A DNA stretch of 64,000 bases from Fagopyrum homotropicum (taxonomy: Eukaryota > Streptophyta > Magnoliopsida > Caryophyllales > Polygonaceae): assembly GCA_033239125.1 (NCBI GenBank), contig BSWB01000005.1, positions 140,302,494 to 140,366,493 of the forward strand, read 5' to 3'. Below, in pieces: positions 1 through 10,918 of the stretch (position 1 is its first letter; each line of letters begins with the position of its first letter). A model generated the notes under the pieces. That model saw only the letters and a list, made by a program, of their open reading frames with translations, was not told the origin of the DNA and made no database searches. Position numbers and translations under genes: made by a program.

Positions 1-1731
1 TCTGATAACCGATGTGGGATAACAAAATTCATATTATACAAAATAATTAAGGTTCAATAAAAAACAAAATTATTGGATTAATTCGTGATTTAGTAAAAGA
101 TTTAATCCGATAAAAACGTGGAGCGTCATGTCAACATTAGTGTCTTCTGTTTTAGTAAAGTATATAGATAGGAAGGAAGTTAAGCTTACGGGTAAGAGAT
201 AAGATTATGAACAATACCTTTTAGTTTTAAATATTTGGAAAAAAAAATTAAAAGAAGAGGAAATGTTAATCGGAATTAGTTAGTAATCCAAATAAAATAC
301 TTTAAAATTGAAACTAATTAAAAAAGATTTAGGCAAATTATGGTTTAGTAAAAAAAGAATTTATCAGCTTAATTCGTGATTTAATAAAAATTTTAATTCA
401 AGAAAAAACGTGGGGCGACACTTCAAGAATTAGTGTTTTTGTTTTAGTAAAGTATATAGATGTATATTTATTATATTGATAAAATAAGAATTACGAATTT
501 AATAGTTCAACGGTCCACAAATTAATAGGTCACAAACAACCCACAAATTAGTAGGTCACAACGACCCACAAATCAGTAGGTCACAACGACCCACGAATCA
601 GTAGGTCACAACGACCCACGAATCAGTAGGTCACAACGACCCACGAATCAGTAGGTCACAACGACCCACAAATTCATAGGTCACAACGACCCACGAATCA
701 ATAGGTCACAACGACCCACAAATTCATAGGTCACAACGACCCACAAATTCATAGGTCACAACGACCCACAAATTCATAGGTCACAACGACCCACAAATTC
801 ATAGGTTACAACGACCCACAAATCAGTGGGTCATAACGACCCACAAATTATTGGGTCACAACGACCCACAAATTATTGGGTCACAACGACCCACAAATTA
901 GTGGGTCACAAAGACCCACAAATTAGTGGGTCACAACGACCCACAAATTAGTGGGTCACAACGACCCAAAAATCTGTAGGTCAAAACGATCTAAAAATCA
1001 TTAGATCAAAACGACCCAAAAATCATTAGATAAAAACGACCTACGAATTAGTAGGTCACAATAATCCACATACAAATACTAATCCGGTATCAATAAGTAT
1101 TATGCTTAATTCTGACCAAAAGGTCCGGAAATGTATGATTTGTATAATCTTCAAACATTTGAGGTCTATTTATACATGTTGTCAAAGTGTCATCCTTCTT
1201 TGATAACCGATGTGGGTAACAAAATTCATATTTTACAAAATAATTAAGGTTAAGTAAAAAAAAGTTATTGGCTTAATTCGAGATTTAGTAAAAAAATTTA
1301 ATCCGATAAAAATATGGAGTCTTAATTTTTTTTTTTACAAAATAATCAAACATTTTGACTATCTTTTAAACAAATCTTTTAAAAATATAAAAGAAGGATT
1401 TTTTTAATATTCTTAATTATTTGTGCCGGAAAAGTGTTTATTAGTTTGTTTTATAAAATTTATATACTTTAATAAAAAAAGATTTTTTGACCAGTTTGTT
1501 TTCAGGCACAAAAAATAAAGATTTATTGGCCTATAAGATCTTGGAGAATCTCCAAAAGAAAAGGCTACGTATAATTTTGAATAGCAGTATATTAGTTTAG
1601 TAAAAAAAAATTTCTGGCATAAAAAAATAAAGATCTATTGGCCAAAAAATTGTGGGAGCTCCATTTGATTGCTACTTCCACAGCGTGTCACGTCATCAAA
1701 TCATGCACTCTCTTTTAGTATGTATAATAGA
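1..1731 (-). mobile_element. Composite Helitron-type remnants with repeated 5' ends
   Basis: Read on the minus strand, three sites look like plant Helitron 5' ends: they start with TC after an A and continue TCTAT-TATAC or TCTATATACTTTAC. They lie at 1731, 460 and 168. The sequences behind the 460 and 168 ends are related to each other, and 1200-1340 resembles 1-130. Between the units sit a linker (about 460-511) and a 25-bp minisatellite. No helicase or replication-initiator coding sequence is visible, so the copies are non-autonomous. The 3' end of the array is not in the window. The stretch 1065-1731 has a close direct copy at 14549-15228. The termini are seen in the sequence; the assignment to Helitron is by family resemblance. 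Confidence 0.6.
512..1064. repeat. 25-bp minisatellite, about 22 copies
   Basis: Tandem copies of a unit like 'AGGTCACAACGACCCACAAA' plus about five variable bases (TTCAT, TCAGT, TTATT). Copies near 660-830 are almost identical, while those at both edges are degenerate. The same unit appears in reverse orientation at 13215-13590 and 13930-14085, each time next to a Helitron-like 5' end. Confidence 0.9.
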
Positions 1732-1983
1732 TTAAACTACGTGTCAAAATACAAGTTATTATAGTTTTATTTTTTTTAAACTCACCTGCTTATTTGCTTA
1801 ATTAACTCTCCTACAACAACTTTTACATACTACTGTTTTTTTCGGCTAATTAGTTAATCGAAGTTAAAAAAAAACATTAAAATTACCTTACTACTATTTC
1901 TTTTTGGGCTAATAGAAGTTTTTTTATGAAAATTTACTTTTATATTAAAAAGGGGTGTACAGAGAAATAATCATGACCTCGTA
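1732..1983. other. AT-rich spacer
   Basis: Short AT-rich sequence between the Helitron end and the LINE fragment. I see no gene or clear repeat in it. Confidence 0.4.
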
Positions 1984-2660
1984 GTGAATGTCCCCTTCTC
2001 CACCATAACTAGCTATAGCTACTTCATCTGGAAATCTCACAATGATCTCATTTTCAACCAAAAGGTAATCTATATTGTTGCTTGCGCCCACAACATCACA
2101 AACGCTACCAAGAACTACACATCGAGGCATTGGAAGGACCGCTCTTCTAAGTCCATTGCTTGGGCTAAGATCCTTGGTATCCACCTTGCGATACCACTTT
2201 GTTCTGCTTACCATTGCAAACTTAGGGGCAACCACAACACCGGTTGCAGAACTCTGGGGCGTTATCCATGGGTTGGACTTGGCATGGGACATGAGGTTTC
2301 GCAGAGTGGAAGTCGAGGTTGACTCACAAATTGTGGTCACCTTTATTGAGAAAGGGGTAAGCAACTCTCATCCCCTTTCAAGCCTGGTAGCCCGCTACCA
2401 AAGCTTTATTATTAGAGACTAGATAGTCAGTTTCAAGCACGTGTATCGGGAAGGAAATCGTGTGGCCGATTCCTTAGCCAATATGGCTTCGACTATGATT
2501 TTGGTGTTCATAGACTTACTATCCCCTCTAGTAGCATTAGATCTTTGCTTATGGATGATTTAAGAGGAGTCTCCCTCTCTCGCCTCATACGTTTGTAATG
2601 TTGATCTTTTTCAATAAATGCCTTTCGGTAGGGAGCTAAGGCTCTTTTTCATCAAAAAAA
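1984..2660 (+). mobile_element. 5'-truncated LINE: C-terminal region and RNase H domain
   Basis: The plus-strand frames read a LINE C-terminal segment with the phrase YFIWKSHNDLIF, then switch frame into a non-LTR RNase H domain: AELWGVIHGL, the acidic motif EVEVDSQ and, after an in-frame stop near 2422, NRVADSLANMA. The reading ends near 2560. A tail follows with AATAAA-like sequence and an A-rich stretch at about 2645-2675, as expected for the 3' end of a plant L1 insertion. It is a dead 5'-truncated copy: stops and a frame change break it. The same C-terminal family recurs on plus at 5420-5620 and on minus at 16000-16620 and 6565-6870. Confidence 0.8.
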
Positions 2661-2958
2661 TTAACCTTTAAAAAAAAAGATTACAAAAGGTAGTAAGGGG
2701 CAAAAGCCAAGATGTTCTCTATATAAATTTGATTGCAAGAATCTTGTTCCAAGAAGTAGAATTTCAGGATCGGTCCTTCCAATGATGGAGAAGTAGTTTT
2801 TGACCAAATGGATGATTTTGTGGGCACATGCAATGACGTTGCTAGTAGAGTTGTTGAAGATTATCTCATTTCTCTCTTTTCAGGTGAAGTAGATGTAGAC
2901 ATTGGCACTAGATATAAGTATATGATTGATGAAGCTTTTTTTTTGGTTGGGTTCCAAG
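2661..2958. other. Spacer between LINE fragments
   Basis: Sequence between the A-rich 3' tail of one LINE copy and the next fragments. An open frame exists at 2808-3020, but it resembles no family and overlaps the antisense zinc-knuckle fragment, so I do not call it a gene. Confidence 0.4.
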
Positions 2959-3189
2959 CTAGTTCCAAAGGTCATTGCTATAGGGTGAGGGAGATGGGAA
3001 ACGAGTCCATTTGGAGATGATATTCATGACAAGGTTGGTGAAAGGACAGTTGGTCAAAAGATAACCTTCATCCTCATTATGGGCTAGGAAAAGCTTACAG
3101 ATGCTATTGGGAACCAAGTTCCAGCTATGGAGCTTGGAGAGGGTAGGAAAATTTTGCGATGGCCTACGAGCCAGGCAATGAAGTTTCAC
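2959..3189 (-). mobile_element. LINE zinc-knuckle (zf-RVT) fragment, antisense
   Basis: The minus strand encodes a stretch matching the zf-RVT domain at the C-terminus of plant LINE reverse transcriptases: LSKLHSWNLVPNSICKLF, a CPFTNLVMNIIS segment and a Cys-rich pattern. It parallels the plus-strand segment at about 5090-5310 (LSTWNIVSDDWCKLF) of the neighbouring LINE. It overlaps the start of that plus-strand LINE, so two LINE pieces of opposite polarity abut here, from an inversion or independent insertion. Confidence 0.7.
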
Positions 3190-5630
3190 TTCGGGATATT
3201 CAGACCATTCTAGATGGTTTTACACCAAAGGATGCCTACTTAGCCCAACTCTCCAAAGCTAACTGGATCAAGCATGGTGACCAATATGATGCTTACTTCT
3301 TCAGAAGCATCAAAACCAAAAGGGGAATTAACACCATCAACTCCCTCACCAAGCCTTCTAGCGACATTACCCACGACCCTGACACTATCTCTGAAACACT
3401 TATTGAGCACGTTGCTTCCATCCTTAGCCCTCCTCACTCTCCTAGAGTCACCCAATTTCAGAATTACCCTTTGCCCATGCTAAACCTTTAGCACATAAGA
3501 TCCCTCACCCTCTCAGTGTCCCATGAGGATATCAAAGATTCTCTTAACAACATTGGTGATGACAAGGCTCATGGACCCGACGGTTTCAATTCCTTCTTCT
3601 TCAAGTCCTCCTGGCCCGTTCTTAAAGAAGATTTTATTAATGCTATCAATGACTTCTTCTCCAAGGGTAAGCTTCTCAAGCAGGTCAACCCCACTTCAAT
3701 CTCTCTAATAGCTAAGATTGCCAACCTCACATGCCCGTCTGACTACCGTCCCATTTCATGCTGTAATACCATCTATAAAACTAGTGCCAATATCCTTGCC
3801 AACAAGCTTAACCTGATTCTCCCTCAAATCATAGGTTCGTATCAAAGTGCCTTTGTTAGGAAAGATCCATTAAACGCAACATCCTTCTTTGCCAAGAGCT
3901 CTTCAAAAAATACAACCAATCTCATATATTTCCCATATGTGCTTTGAAAGTTGACATCACTAAGGCCTTAGACACCATTGAGCACAGTTTCATTCTCTTA
4001 AGCCTCTGCAAGATTGGTTTCCCTGAGCACTATGTTAACTTGGTAAAGTAATGCATCACCACTGCTACATACACTATTAATATAAATGGTACATTGAAAG
4101 AGTATTTCAAAAGATCTAGAGGTATGTGACAAGGTTTCCCCCTCTCTCCCCGCTCTTGGTCATTGATATGGAGGTCCTTTTTGCCATGATTTCAACTAAT
4201 ACCTCAAACTCGAACTTCAACTTCCACCCCAGATGTCACAACCTCAGCATAACACACCTATGCTTTGTAAACGACCTGATGCTTTTCTTTTATAGAGGAG
4301 GCATTGCTTTAATTCTTACCCTCAAAAACACTCTAGACGCCTTTGGTTCCCTCTCTAGGCTCAAGGTAAACTCCTCTAAATATGATATCTTCTTGGGTGG
4401 TATCCATCCCGCGCATTGCAGCCTCATCATTGAGTCCTATGGTTTCTCTTCGGCTCCCTTCCCTTTCACTACTTGGGGGTCCATGTAGGTAGCAAAAAAA
4501 TCAATATACATGACTAACAGCCTCTCATTTCCAAAATAACGACCAAGATTCACTCCTGGAGTGCCAAAAACCTCTCTTACACTGGCCGGAAGCAGATCAT
4601 CTCTTATATCCTCTTGGCGATGCATCATTATTGGTGTACGGTTTTCCTCATTCCATTCGCTGTCCTCACCAAGATTCAAAGCCTTCTCCAATCCTTCTTG
4701 TGGTCCGGTAAGGAGTCTAACAAATTTTCACTGATTGCCTGGAACACGATTTGCACTCTCTGAAGTAGGGGAATTCTTGGTTTCAAGGAACTTCTTTCAT
4801 GGAACAAAGCTTGCCTCTGCAAGCTGATCTACGACTTGGACAAGGATGACTCAAACATATGGTGTCTATGGTTCAACCGAAATATCCTGAAAATATGCAC
4901 GAACTGGAATTACCAAGAGTCCGACACCCATTGTCACTCTTGGAGAGCCATTATCAATGTTTGTGACCTTATCCTCACCTCCAGTCTAGGCCCCGATTAT
5001 CTCAGCCTCATTTCGAGTTCTAATGGCTCTTTCTCCACATCCATTGCTTACTCCCTCTTCAGAGATCCCACGCTCCCTCCTAACTTTGCCTTACCCATCT
5101 ATATCTGGCATGACTTACATTTACTCAAATGTAGCTTAATTGCATGTATAGCAAGCCACCACAGCCTCCCTACACTTTCAAAACTCTCCACCTAGAACAT
5201 TGTCTCTGATGACTGGTGTAAGCTCTTTAGTAGCCACCCCGAGGATGAGAATCACCTTTGGAATAACTATAGTTATACCTCCATGGTTCTTGATATCATC
5301 TCCCACTAGGCCAAAACGCCATACACCTATCCCTACTCCCTCAACCTCTAGACCTGGCTTAACTCTCATCCCTCCCCCAAGCGCTCACTCATTTCCAATG
5401 TTAGATCCTCTTTAATCACTGCCTATATTTACTTCATCTGGAAAGCAAGAAACAAGATCATATTCAATGCCAACTTCACCCCTGCGATCACATGTGCCAA
5501 TAATGTTATCCTCGCAATCAAGAGCTTTGCGAGTTTCCACAGAAGGAAAGATCGCCCGACTCGCTTTCTTATGATAACTTGCTTGGTATTCACCTCCTTT
5601 AGGCCTCATCTATGACATTCATGTTTCTCC
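3159..5630 (+). mobile_element. Degenerate LINE (L1-type) ORF2: reverse transcriptase and zf-RVT
   Basis: Plus-strand frames give successive parts of a plant L1 ORF2 broken by stops and frameshifts. The linker before the RT (KANWIKHGDQYDAYFFRSIK) is at about 3250-3320. The RT start (DDKAHGPDGFNSFFFKSSW, then PTSISLIAKIANLTCPSDYRPISCC) is at 3516-3850. RT palm sequence with FVNDLMLFF, in place of the catalytic FADD box, is at about 4265-4290, and the zf-RVT knuckle (SNGSFSTSIAYSLF ... SDDWCKLFSSHPEDENHLW) is at 5010-5260. The C-terminal FIWKARNKIIFNANF segment is near 5430-5480. The endonuclease domain and the 3' RNase H are missing, so the copy is truncated at both ends. The Ala-to-Val change and loss of one Asp in the palm motif, plus many stops, mean it is dead. 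Confidence 0.85.
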
Positions 5631-6060
5631 TAATTTTGATTCTCTAGTTTCTGGCTCTGCTCATGAGCCTCTTTGATGGTCAAGTTGACCCTTTGTACAT
5701 CCCTCTTCATTCAACAAGATTACATTTTCAAAAACAATAAACCAACAATTTGGTTTGGAATGAGAATTGAAAAAGTTGGAGATCTGATGAAAACCTAGCA
5801 GGAGCCCTCATCTTCTCCACTTGGACTCCTTATTGTTGAAGTGAGCTCGTTGTTGAAGACAGATCCGAGAAGAAAACCCAACGAAGAACACAAGTCGGAT
5901 TGCTTTGGTTAAAAGAATAAAGAAGCCGAAGGAGAAAGGGTTTGCTTGGTGAAGATTCGGGATTGCCGGAATAAACCGAGGTCGTAAAAACTGAAGGGGA
6001 ACCTCTTCCCGATTAGGGTTTACTCCTTGTGTTGTTTCTTAGCAGTGTGATCTAGATCAA
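5631..6060. other. Non-coding stretch after LINE
   Basis: No gene is supported. The stretch has a mixed-composition, leader-like segment (5840-6040, including GATTAGGGTTTACTCC) that could be an untranslated leader of a lost gene or element, but no coding sequence follows it. Confidence 0.3.
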
Positions 6061-6069
6061 AGGCTAACA

Positions 6070-6560
6070 AGCATCCGACAATTTTGGATCCAAAACAAAC
6101 GAGATGAATCCAACGAGCACAACACAAGCTTCCTCCCATGCATGTCCAGAGGCACAGTAGAAAACATTATTACAACAATGTCCCATAATACTACAACAAG
6201 GATTAGGCTCGCTGCAAGATTGGTTATGGTGATCCACACTACAACCTACCTCACATGCATGTCCAGAGGCTTGTGAAACGGCGGATGGAGGGGATGTGGC
6301 ACATTGTCCCAACATGTCCCAAACTCTGGTTGACAATCACTAGGGGCACAATAGTAAACGTTGTTACCACAATATCCCGCAGTACTGCAACAAGGATTAG
6401 ATTCACCACAAGATTGGTTGTGGTGCTCCACACCACAATCTTCCTCTCATGCATTTCCAAAGGCTTGTGCAACCGTGGATAGAGGGAGAGGTGGCACGTT
6501 GTCCAACATGTCCCAAACTCGGGTAGACAATCACTAAGGACACAATAGTAAACATTAACG
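6070..6560 (-). pseudogene. Three tandem hevein-like chitin-binding (CBM18) repeats, broken
   Basis: On the minus strand a 194-bp unit is repeated (the marker CACA.TAG.AAAC lies at 6541, 6347 and 6153 on plus). The middle unit (about 6246-6445) reads a full eight-cysteine pattern: C-x8-C-x5-CC-x5-C-x6-C-x4-C-x6-C, including NQSCGESNPCCSTAGYCGNN and DCQPEFGTCW. This is the hevein/CBM18 signature with almost canonical spacing; the family binds chitin and occurs in lectins and class I/IV chitinases. The last unit (6070-6245) keeps the first half but has a degenerate C-terminal part. The first unit keeps only the C-terminal half (NVYYC, FGTC) and joins directly to LINE sequence. Stops separate the units in frame. 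No signal peptide or catalytic domain is visible, so I call it a pseudogene. Confidence 0.6.
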
Positions 6561-6564
6561 TTGG

Positions 6565-6870
6565 CAATAATTTTAAGAGCAATAACGGTGATGGAGATGG
6601 AATGTCATTGCAAAAGAAGTCATTTCTAGCTTTCCAAATATGGTAGAAGAAGGTTGTAAAAGTGGTCGTGATAATTTGCACTTTAAAGTTGTTCCTGGTG
6701 GTGGTAGAGGATAACCAGTTGAGTCAACCGTGAAACGATTGCATCCTTTGAAAGACATGAGACCAAATGAGGATGATGTCGAGGACGGCCTTCGAAGTAG
6801 GGCAGTGGAACAGGGGGTGGACACAGTCTCCTCACAAAATGTGTATAGCATTATCACTTCTTTGGAGAAA
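6565..6870 (-). mobile_element. LINE C-terminal fragment joined to the chitin-binding repeats
   Basis: The minus strand reads a zf-RVT-like piece (FHCPTSKAVLDIIL in one frame) and then TTFFYHIWKARNDFF, which matches FIWKARNKIIF of the plus-strand LINE at about 5440. It runs in the same direction as, and directly into, the hevein-like repeats. It carries frameshifts and is a dead fragment. Confidence 0.6.
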
Positions 6871-6986
6871 CTGAAAATTATAACATGTATATTTAAGAGG
6901 ATCCGGTTCAAGTACGGAGCATAACATTCGGTGCGGAATAACGGAGACCGTTGATGCATTTGATCCAACTGTTCAAATTGGTCCAC

Positions 6987-7740
6987 GTATTTTAATGACT
7001 TTTTTTTAATTTCTGATTAATGCGATGACATTTTTGTAATTATATGAAGTTTTGATGACAACTTTGTCCTTTTGTAGATTTTTTAAAAAGTTCAGACACG
7101 GTGACTTTTTTGTAATTTTGAAAAGTTGTACTGAGAATGTGTTTTGTTCTATTAGTTCAAATTGTTTGTTGTAATGATTCATAATTTTATCTTAGTTCAA
7201 ATTATTCGTTATAACATCTCATCTTTTTACACTTTTTCGTTCAAATTTGTTTGTACATTTTGTTCAAATTTTTGTTTAGTTAGTTCAATTGTACAAATGG
7301 TTCATACGTTTTTTTAGCGGACACTTTTTTTGGTTCAAAATTTTTCTACAATTAGTCTATTTTTTTTCCATATTAGTGATTCATACATTTTTACAAACTT
7401 GTTCTATAATAAAGCATTAACAACTAATATAAAATGTTTGAACTAATTTTTTAGTTTTATATGCACTAATAAATATTCGAATAAAAAAAAATAAAAATTT
7501 TGTTTCGTAAACATTACTTGAGGATAGTGCAATAAGTATGAATTGATAGTGTAAAATATATGAACTATATTCACAAAAACGTTGAATTGTTAGTATAAAA
7601 AAAACTCGAACTAAAACTTTAACAACTATGATTTTTTTTTTTAATATTCTATTTTTTAAAATAGATTCTTTATTAGAATATCATCTTAGTTTATATTGCT
7701 TGCACTAATAGTTCATTTTATATTTATTTTCAAAAAAATA
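6987..7740. repeat. AT-rich dispersed repeat copy
   Basis: No gene. The part 7365-7500 (TTCATACATTTTTACAAA ... TATGCACTAATAA) is repeated at 16985-17115. Short motifs such as AGTTCAAATT recur through the stretch. It is probably an old, decayed non-coding element. Confidence 0.5.
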
Positions 7741-7950
7741 AACTTTTAGTTCATATCCTATTAACTGACGGTTCATATTTTATTAACGTACACTTTAACA
7801 CTCTGTACCGACCTCCGTCCGGAAGGACATGTTTCTCTGCCTAAATTAATAAAAATCCCACCAATTTCAAGAGGAAATTGAAGGTGTAGTACTTGTCACT
7901 CATTCTTAATTATAAGTGGTGTTTGTCCTGCTCTATTATTTTTAAATAAT
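7741..7950. repeat. Dispersed repeat, copy 1
   Basis: Contains CCTCCGTCCGGAAGGACATG and a segment TAAATTAATAAAAATCCCACC that are repeated at 9105-9440. The CTCCGTCC motif resembles ends of Stowaway-type MITEs, but a matching inverted end was not found. Confidence 0.5.
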
Positions 7951-8594
7951 TGTTTCCCTTAGTCATGCATTATTGAATACAAAAACTAAATCATCTTTTA
8001 ATTAAGTAACTTTTTTTTTAGTTCAATAACAATATAATCACATTTCTTTTGTCTTTCGGTTCAACTATGAGGCCGTTTTTTAAAAAGTTTGTTTGAGTTT
8101 TCAATTTCGGGTTTTCATGTCCACCCTGCCGCTACTAGACCTGGGCAAATGGACTCGAGTTGGACTCGGATCATGCTTTTTTTTTCAAAAAAAAATGCAT
8201 GTTTTGAAAGGTTAAACTTGGATCAAGTTTGAAATTTGAGCCTAAAGTCAGTTTCATATTTGTTCGAGACAAACTTCTCGAACTTAAAATCAATTACAAA
8301 TATGAGGAGTACTAGACTCGTTGTCTTTTTATTATCAATGCAGGAACACCGTGTCAGTACTACTCACCTAAAGGTTAGAAAAAAGAATTTTCAAAACAAA
8401 AAGAAAAATAAATCCTTGGTTGGTCCCGACTTCCACGTGTGATAGATGAATGTGGTGAAGCTCGATCTTGTTTGTGGTGTGTTTGAAAATTGTACACTTC
8501 ATTCAAATATTTTAATACAGTGATGGTTCACGTTAAATATTTTGTAATCTTCCCTAGAACAATGTTATTAGTTTACAGTGAACGAACACATTTG
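7951..8594. other. Intergenic, no gene seen
   Basis: AT-rich, non-coding. A 68-codon open frame at 8236-8442 has lysine/asparagine-rich content and no recognisable motif; I treat it as chance. Confidence 0.4.
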
Positions 8595-9104
8595 CCAATA
8601 ATGTAATAGTCTGACATGCACAGTAAACTAACAAGTCTCACACATAACTTATCTATTACAGTAGAACGCGAGAAATTTGATATGTGCACATATTTAATGT
8701 ATCGATTCGGGAAATAATTCGATAAACTAGACATATTTTAGGATCCGTCTCCGGAATCGAAAACGAAATTAAAACGAATCTAGTCCATATGTATACCTTC
8801 TTCATGAAATTTTTTGGAATCATTCTTTTCGGTTTGAAGTAATTGGAGTAGAGTTTGATTACTTTTGATACCCTATAGGATAACAAAAAGTGGGGAGGTA
8901 AGTACATTTTGCATTAAATCATAAAGAATAATTCCATAAAATTTCTTAAATAAGGATATACATATGGACTAAATTCGTTTCCATTCCGTTTTCGTTTTCG
9001 GAGTTGGAACCAAACGGGCCCTTAGTGTATTGAGATATCGTGTTGACTAACATATGAACATCGTTAATAAAAACAAAATAAAAATCAAATAAATCATAAA
9101 ATGA
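8595..9104. repeat. Dispersed repeat interrupted by a MITE
   Basis: The segments 8595-8665, 8690-8740 and 9022-9104 match 15805-15880, 16785-16835 and 16840-16905 respectively. The second copy is interrupted differently (it contains LINE sequence), so both copies are old insertion platforms. Confidence 0.65.
8741..9021. mobile_element. Tourist/PIF-Harbinger-like MITE, 281 bp
   Basis: Arms of about 60 bp fold back on each other: CGAATCTAGTCCATATG near 8775 pairs with CATATGGACTAAATTCG near 8962. The right end is CCAAACGGGCCC; the left end is partly degraded. Both ends are flanked by TTA (8738-8740 and 9022-9024), the target duplication of PIF/Harbinger elements. The paralogous repeat at 16826-16850 lacks the element and has a single TTA at that point, which is an empty site. 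Confidence 0.8.
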
Positions 9105-9440
9105 ATGTTTAGTTCATATTCTATTAACTAACGGTTCATATATAAACGTACACTTCAACACTTGGTACCTCCGTCCGGAAGAACATATTTATCTCAATCA
9201 CTCCCTAAAATGAGAAGTATTTGGTGTTATTAAAATAAACTAGACCCTTTATTTTAAAAGAGCGGTTATATAATAAAAATAGCAATTATTTTCAGGATAC
9301 TCAAATTGCTATAATACATACTTTCTCTGCCTAAATTAATAAAAATCCCACCTATTTGAAGAAAAAATTGAAAGTGTAGTACTTATTACTCATTCTTAAT
9401 TATGTGCAGTATTTGTCCTACCCTGTTATTTTTTAATATA
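9105..9440. repeat. Dispersed repeat, copy 2, with insert
   Basis: Matches 7741-7950 but contains about 130 extra bases (about 9192-9324) between the CATATTTA-like and TCTCTGCC-like positions. Confidence 0.5.
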
Positions 9441-10050
9441 TATGGTATTTAAAAAGGTTTGTGTAATATCAGATAATATTTAAAAATAAAACCGTGCCCT
9501 ATAATTATTGGAACCCTAGTAATTTAATAAGAATATTCTTGGTATAACCCTAGTAATTATGCCCTATCAATTATTATTTAAAATGGTTAATGTCAGGGGC
9601 GTGATTTGATTCCCTGTGAATAGTATAAACAGAGATTTTCTTTAATATTTTATATCTTAATTAGGGGCTTAACATTGTAGAGTAGGTACTAATGTGTAGG
9701 ATCCACATCACAACTAATATCCGAATTACAACATCGGTTAATTGAGGTTGAAAAAAACCCTAACGATTACCTTACTATGTACTTTTTTCACCGCAGTAAC
9801 CGTAGTATAAATTCTTTAATTACTTTTCCCCTATCTTATTTTTTCAGTTCAATGGAGCAATTCACCATAATCGAGTTAAGTTTAGATATTTGAAATACGA
9901 ACCAATTACGTAATCAAATTATTTGTTAATAAATAACAATTAATCTAAAAACAATGAGTTTGGCCGATTTTGGATTTTTTTTTTTTAACCTAAATAAATG
10001 AGGCCCTTAGATGAAAATATAGGCTATTATCGCTTAACTAGCCAGATTGA
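9441..10050. other. Intergenic, no gene seen
   Basis: AT-rich, no open frame of interest and no repeat structure that I could define. Confidence 0.4.
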
Positions 10051-10409
10051 TATTCGTACCACACGTTCCATGTTATGTGTATCACATTTACGCATACGCA
10101 TTCCGTATGCAGAGTGTTAAGGTCAATCAAAGGTACGTGTCCAACATGCGTAGGCGTATTTTTTTTTTTAAAAAAAAAATATTTATTTGAGCGCCGGCTC
10201 TCGGCGTCTGCGCTCAAATACTAAACTAGGTTAAATGCCGGTGTTTTTCGATGTAAAGCGTGAAAATCTGTTGAAAAAAAATAGGGTTTTGAGCTCCAGC
10301 GCTCAAATTAAAAAAAATTATTAAAAAAAATTGAAAAAATGCTTACTACGGCTCCGCAATACGTAGTCGTACAAGCGGTATGAACCATATGTTTAATGTG
10401 GTACGAATA
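10051..10409. mobile_element. Short non-autonomous MULE-like element
   Basis: Ends in inverted repeats TATTCGTACCACA (10051 onward) and TGTGGTACGAATA (10397-10409). The end is close to TATTCGTACCCACA of the 4.3-kb MULE at 26921-31198. The interior has ACGCATACGCATTCCG near the left end and ACTACGGCTCCGCAATACGTAGT near the right end, resembling the TACG-rich palindromes of that MULE. No coding sequence. I could not define a target duplication. Confidence 0.55.
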
Positions 10410-10717
10410 ACAATAAACACCAAGAGTATAGACCCGTGTTAGGCACGAGTACTCCTAAAAATAAATAAATAGATATTTGTAATTGATTATTTAATAACAA
10501 TTTATTTTCTTAAATATTTTTTTATCAAACAACATCTTGTTAGACTTTATTTTCTTCAAACTATTTGAGATCCTAATATATTTTAGAAAGAACTTGGTCA
10601 AATAGATTCTTTTCTATTTATTTTAAGTTTGTGTATCCCTTTAATTTTTACCACTTTCATTAATGATAGGTAAAATTAATTAATCCTTCTATTTAAAAAA
10701 ATAATACATAATTTACA
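10410..10717. other. Intergenic, no gene seen
   Basis: AT-rich spacer without a recognisable feature. Confidence 0.4.
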
Positions 10718-10918
10718 TACCAGAAATTCATATTAGAATTTTCATACCAGAAATTTGTAGCATATTTTTTATATCAAAAATTCATACTATAAAATTACAT
10801 ACCAGAAATTTACACACCAGAATTTTCATACAGAAATTCATACCCAAAATTTATATACCGAGAAATTCATACCCAAAATTTATATACCGAAAAATTCATA
10901 CCAGAATTTTCATACAAG
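10718..10918. repeat. Degenerate AT-rich minisatellite
   Basis: Irregular repeats of a unit like TTCATACCAGAAA and ACCCAAAATTTATATACCG. Confidence 0.6.

Noticed and set aside
512..1064. CRISPR array, because of regular repeats
   Set aside because: Units are contiguous without unique spacers and the DNA is plant nuclear; it is a minisatellite.
5178..5609. Minus-strand frames of 63-65 codons
   Set aside because: They lie opposite the zf-RVT and C-terminal part of the plus-strand LINE, which explains the sequence.
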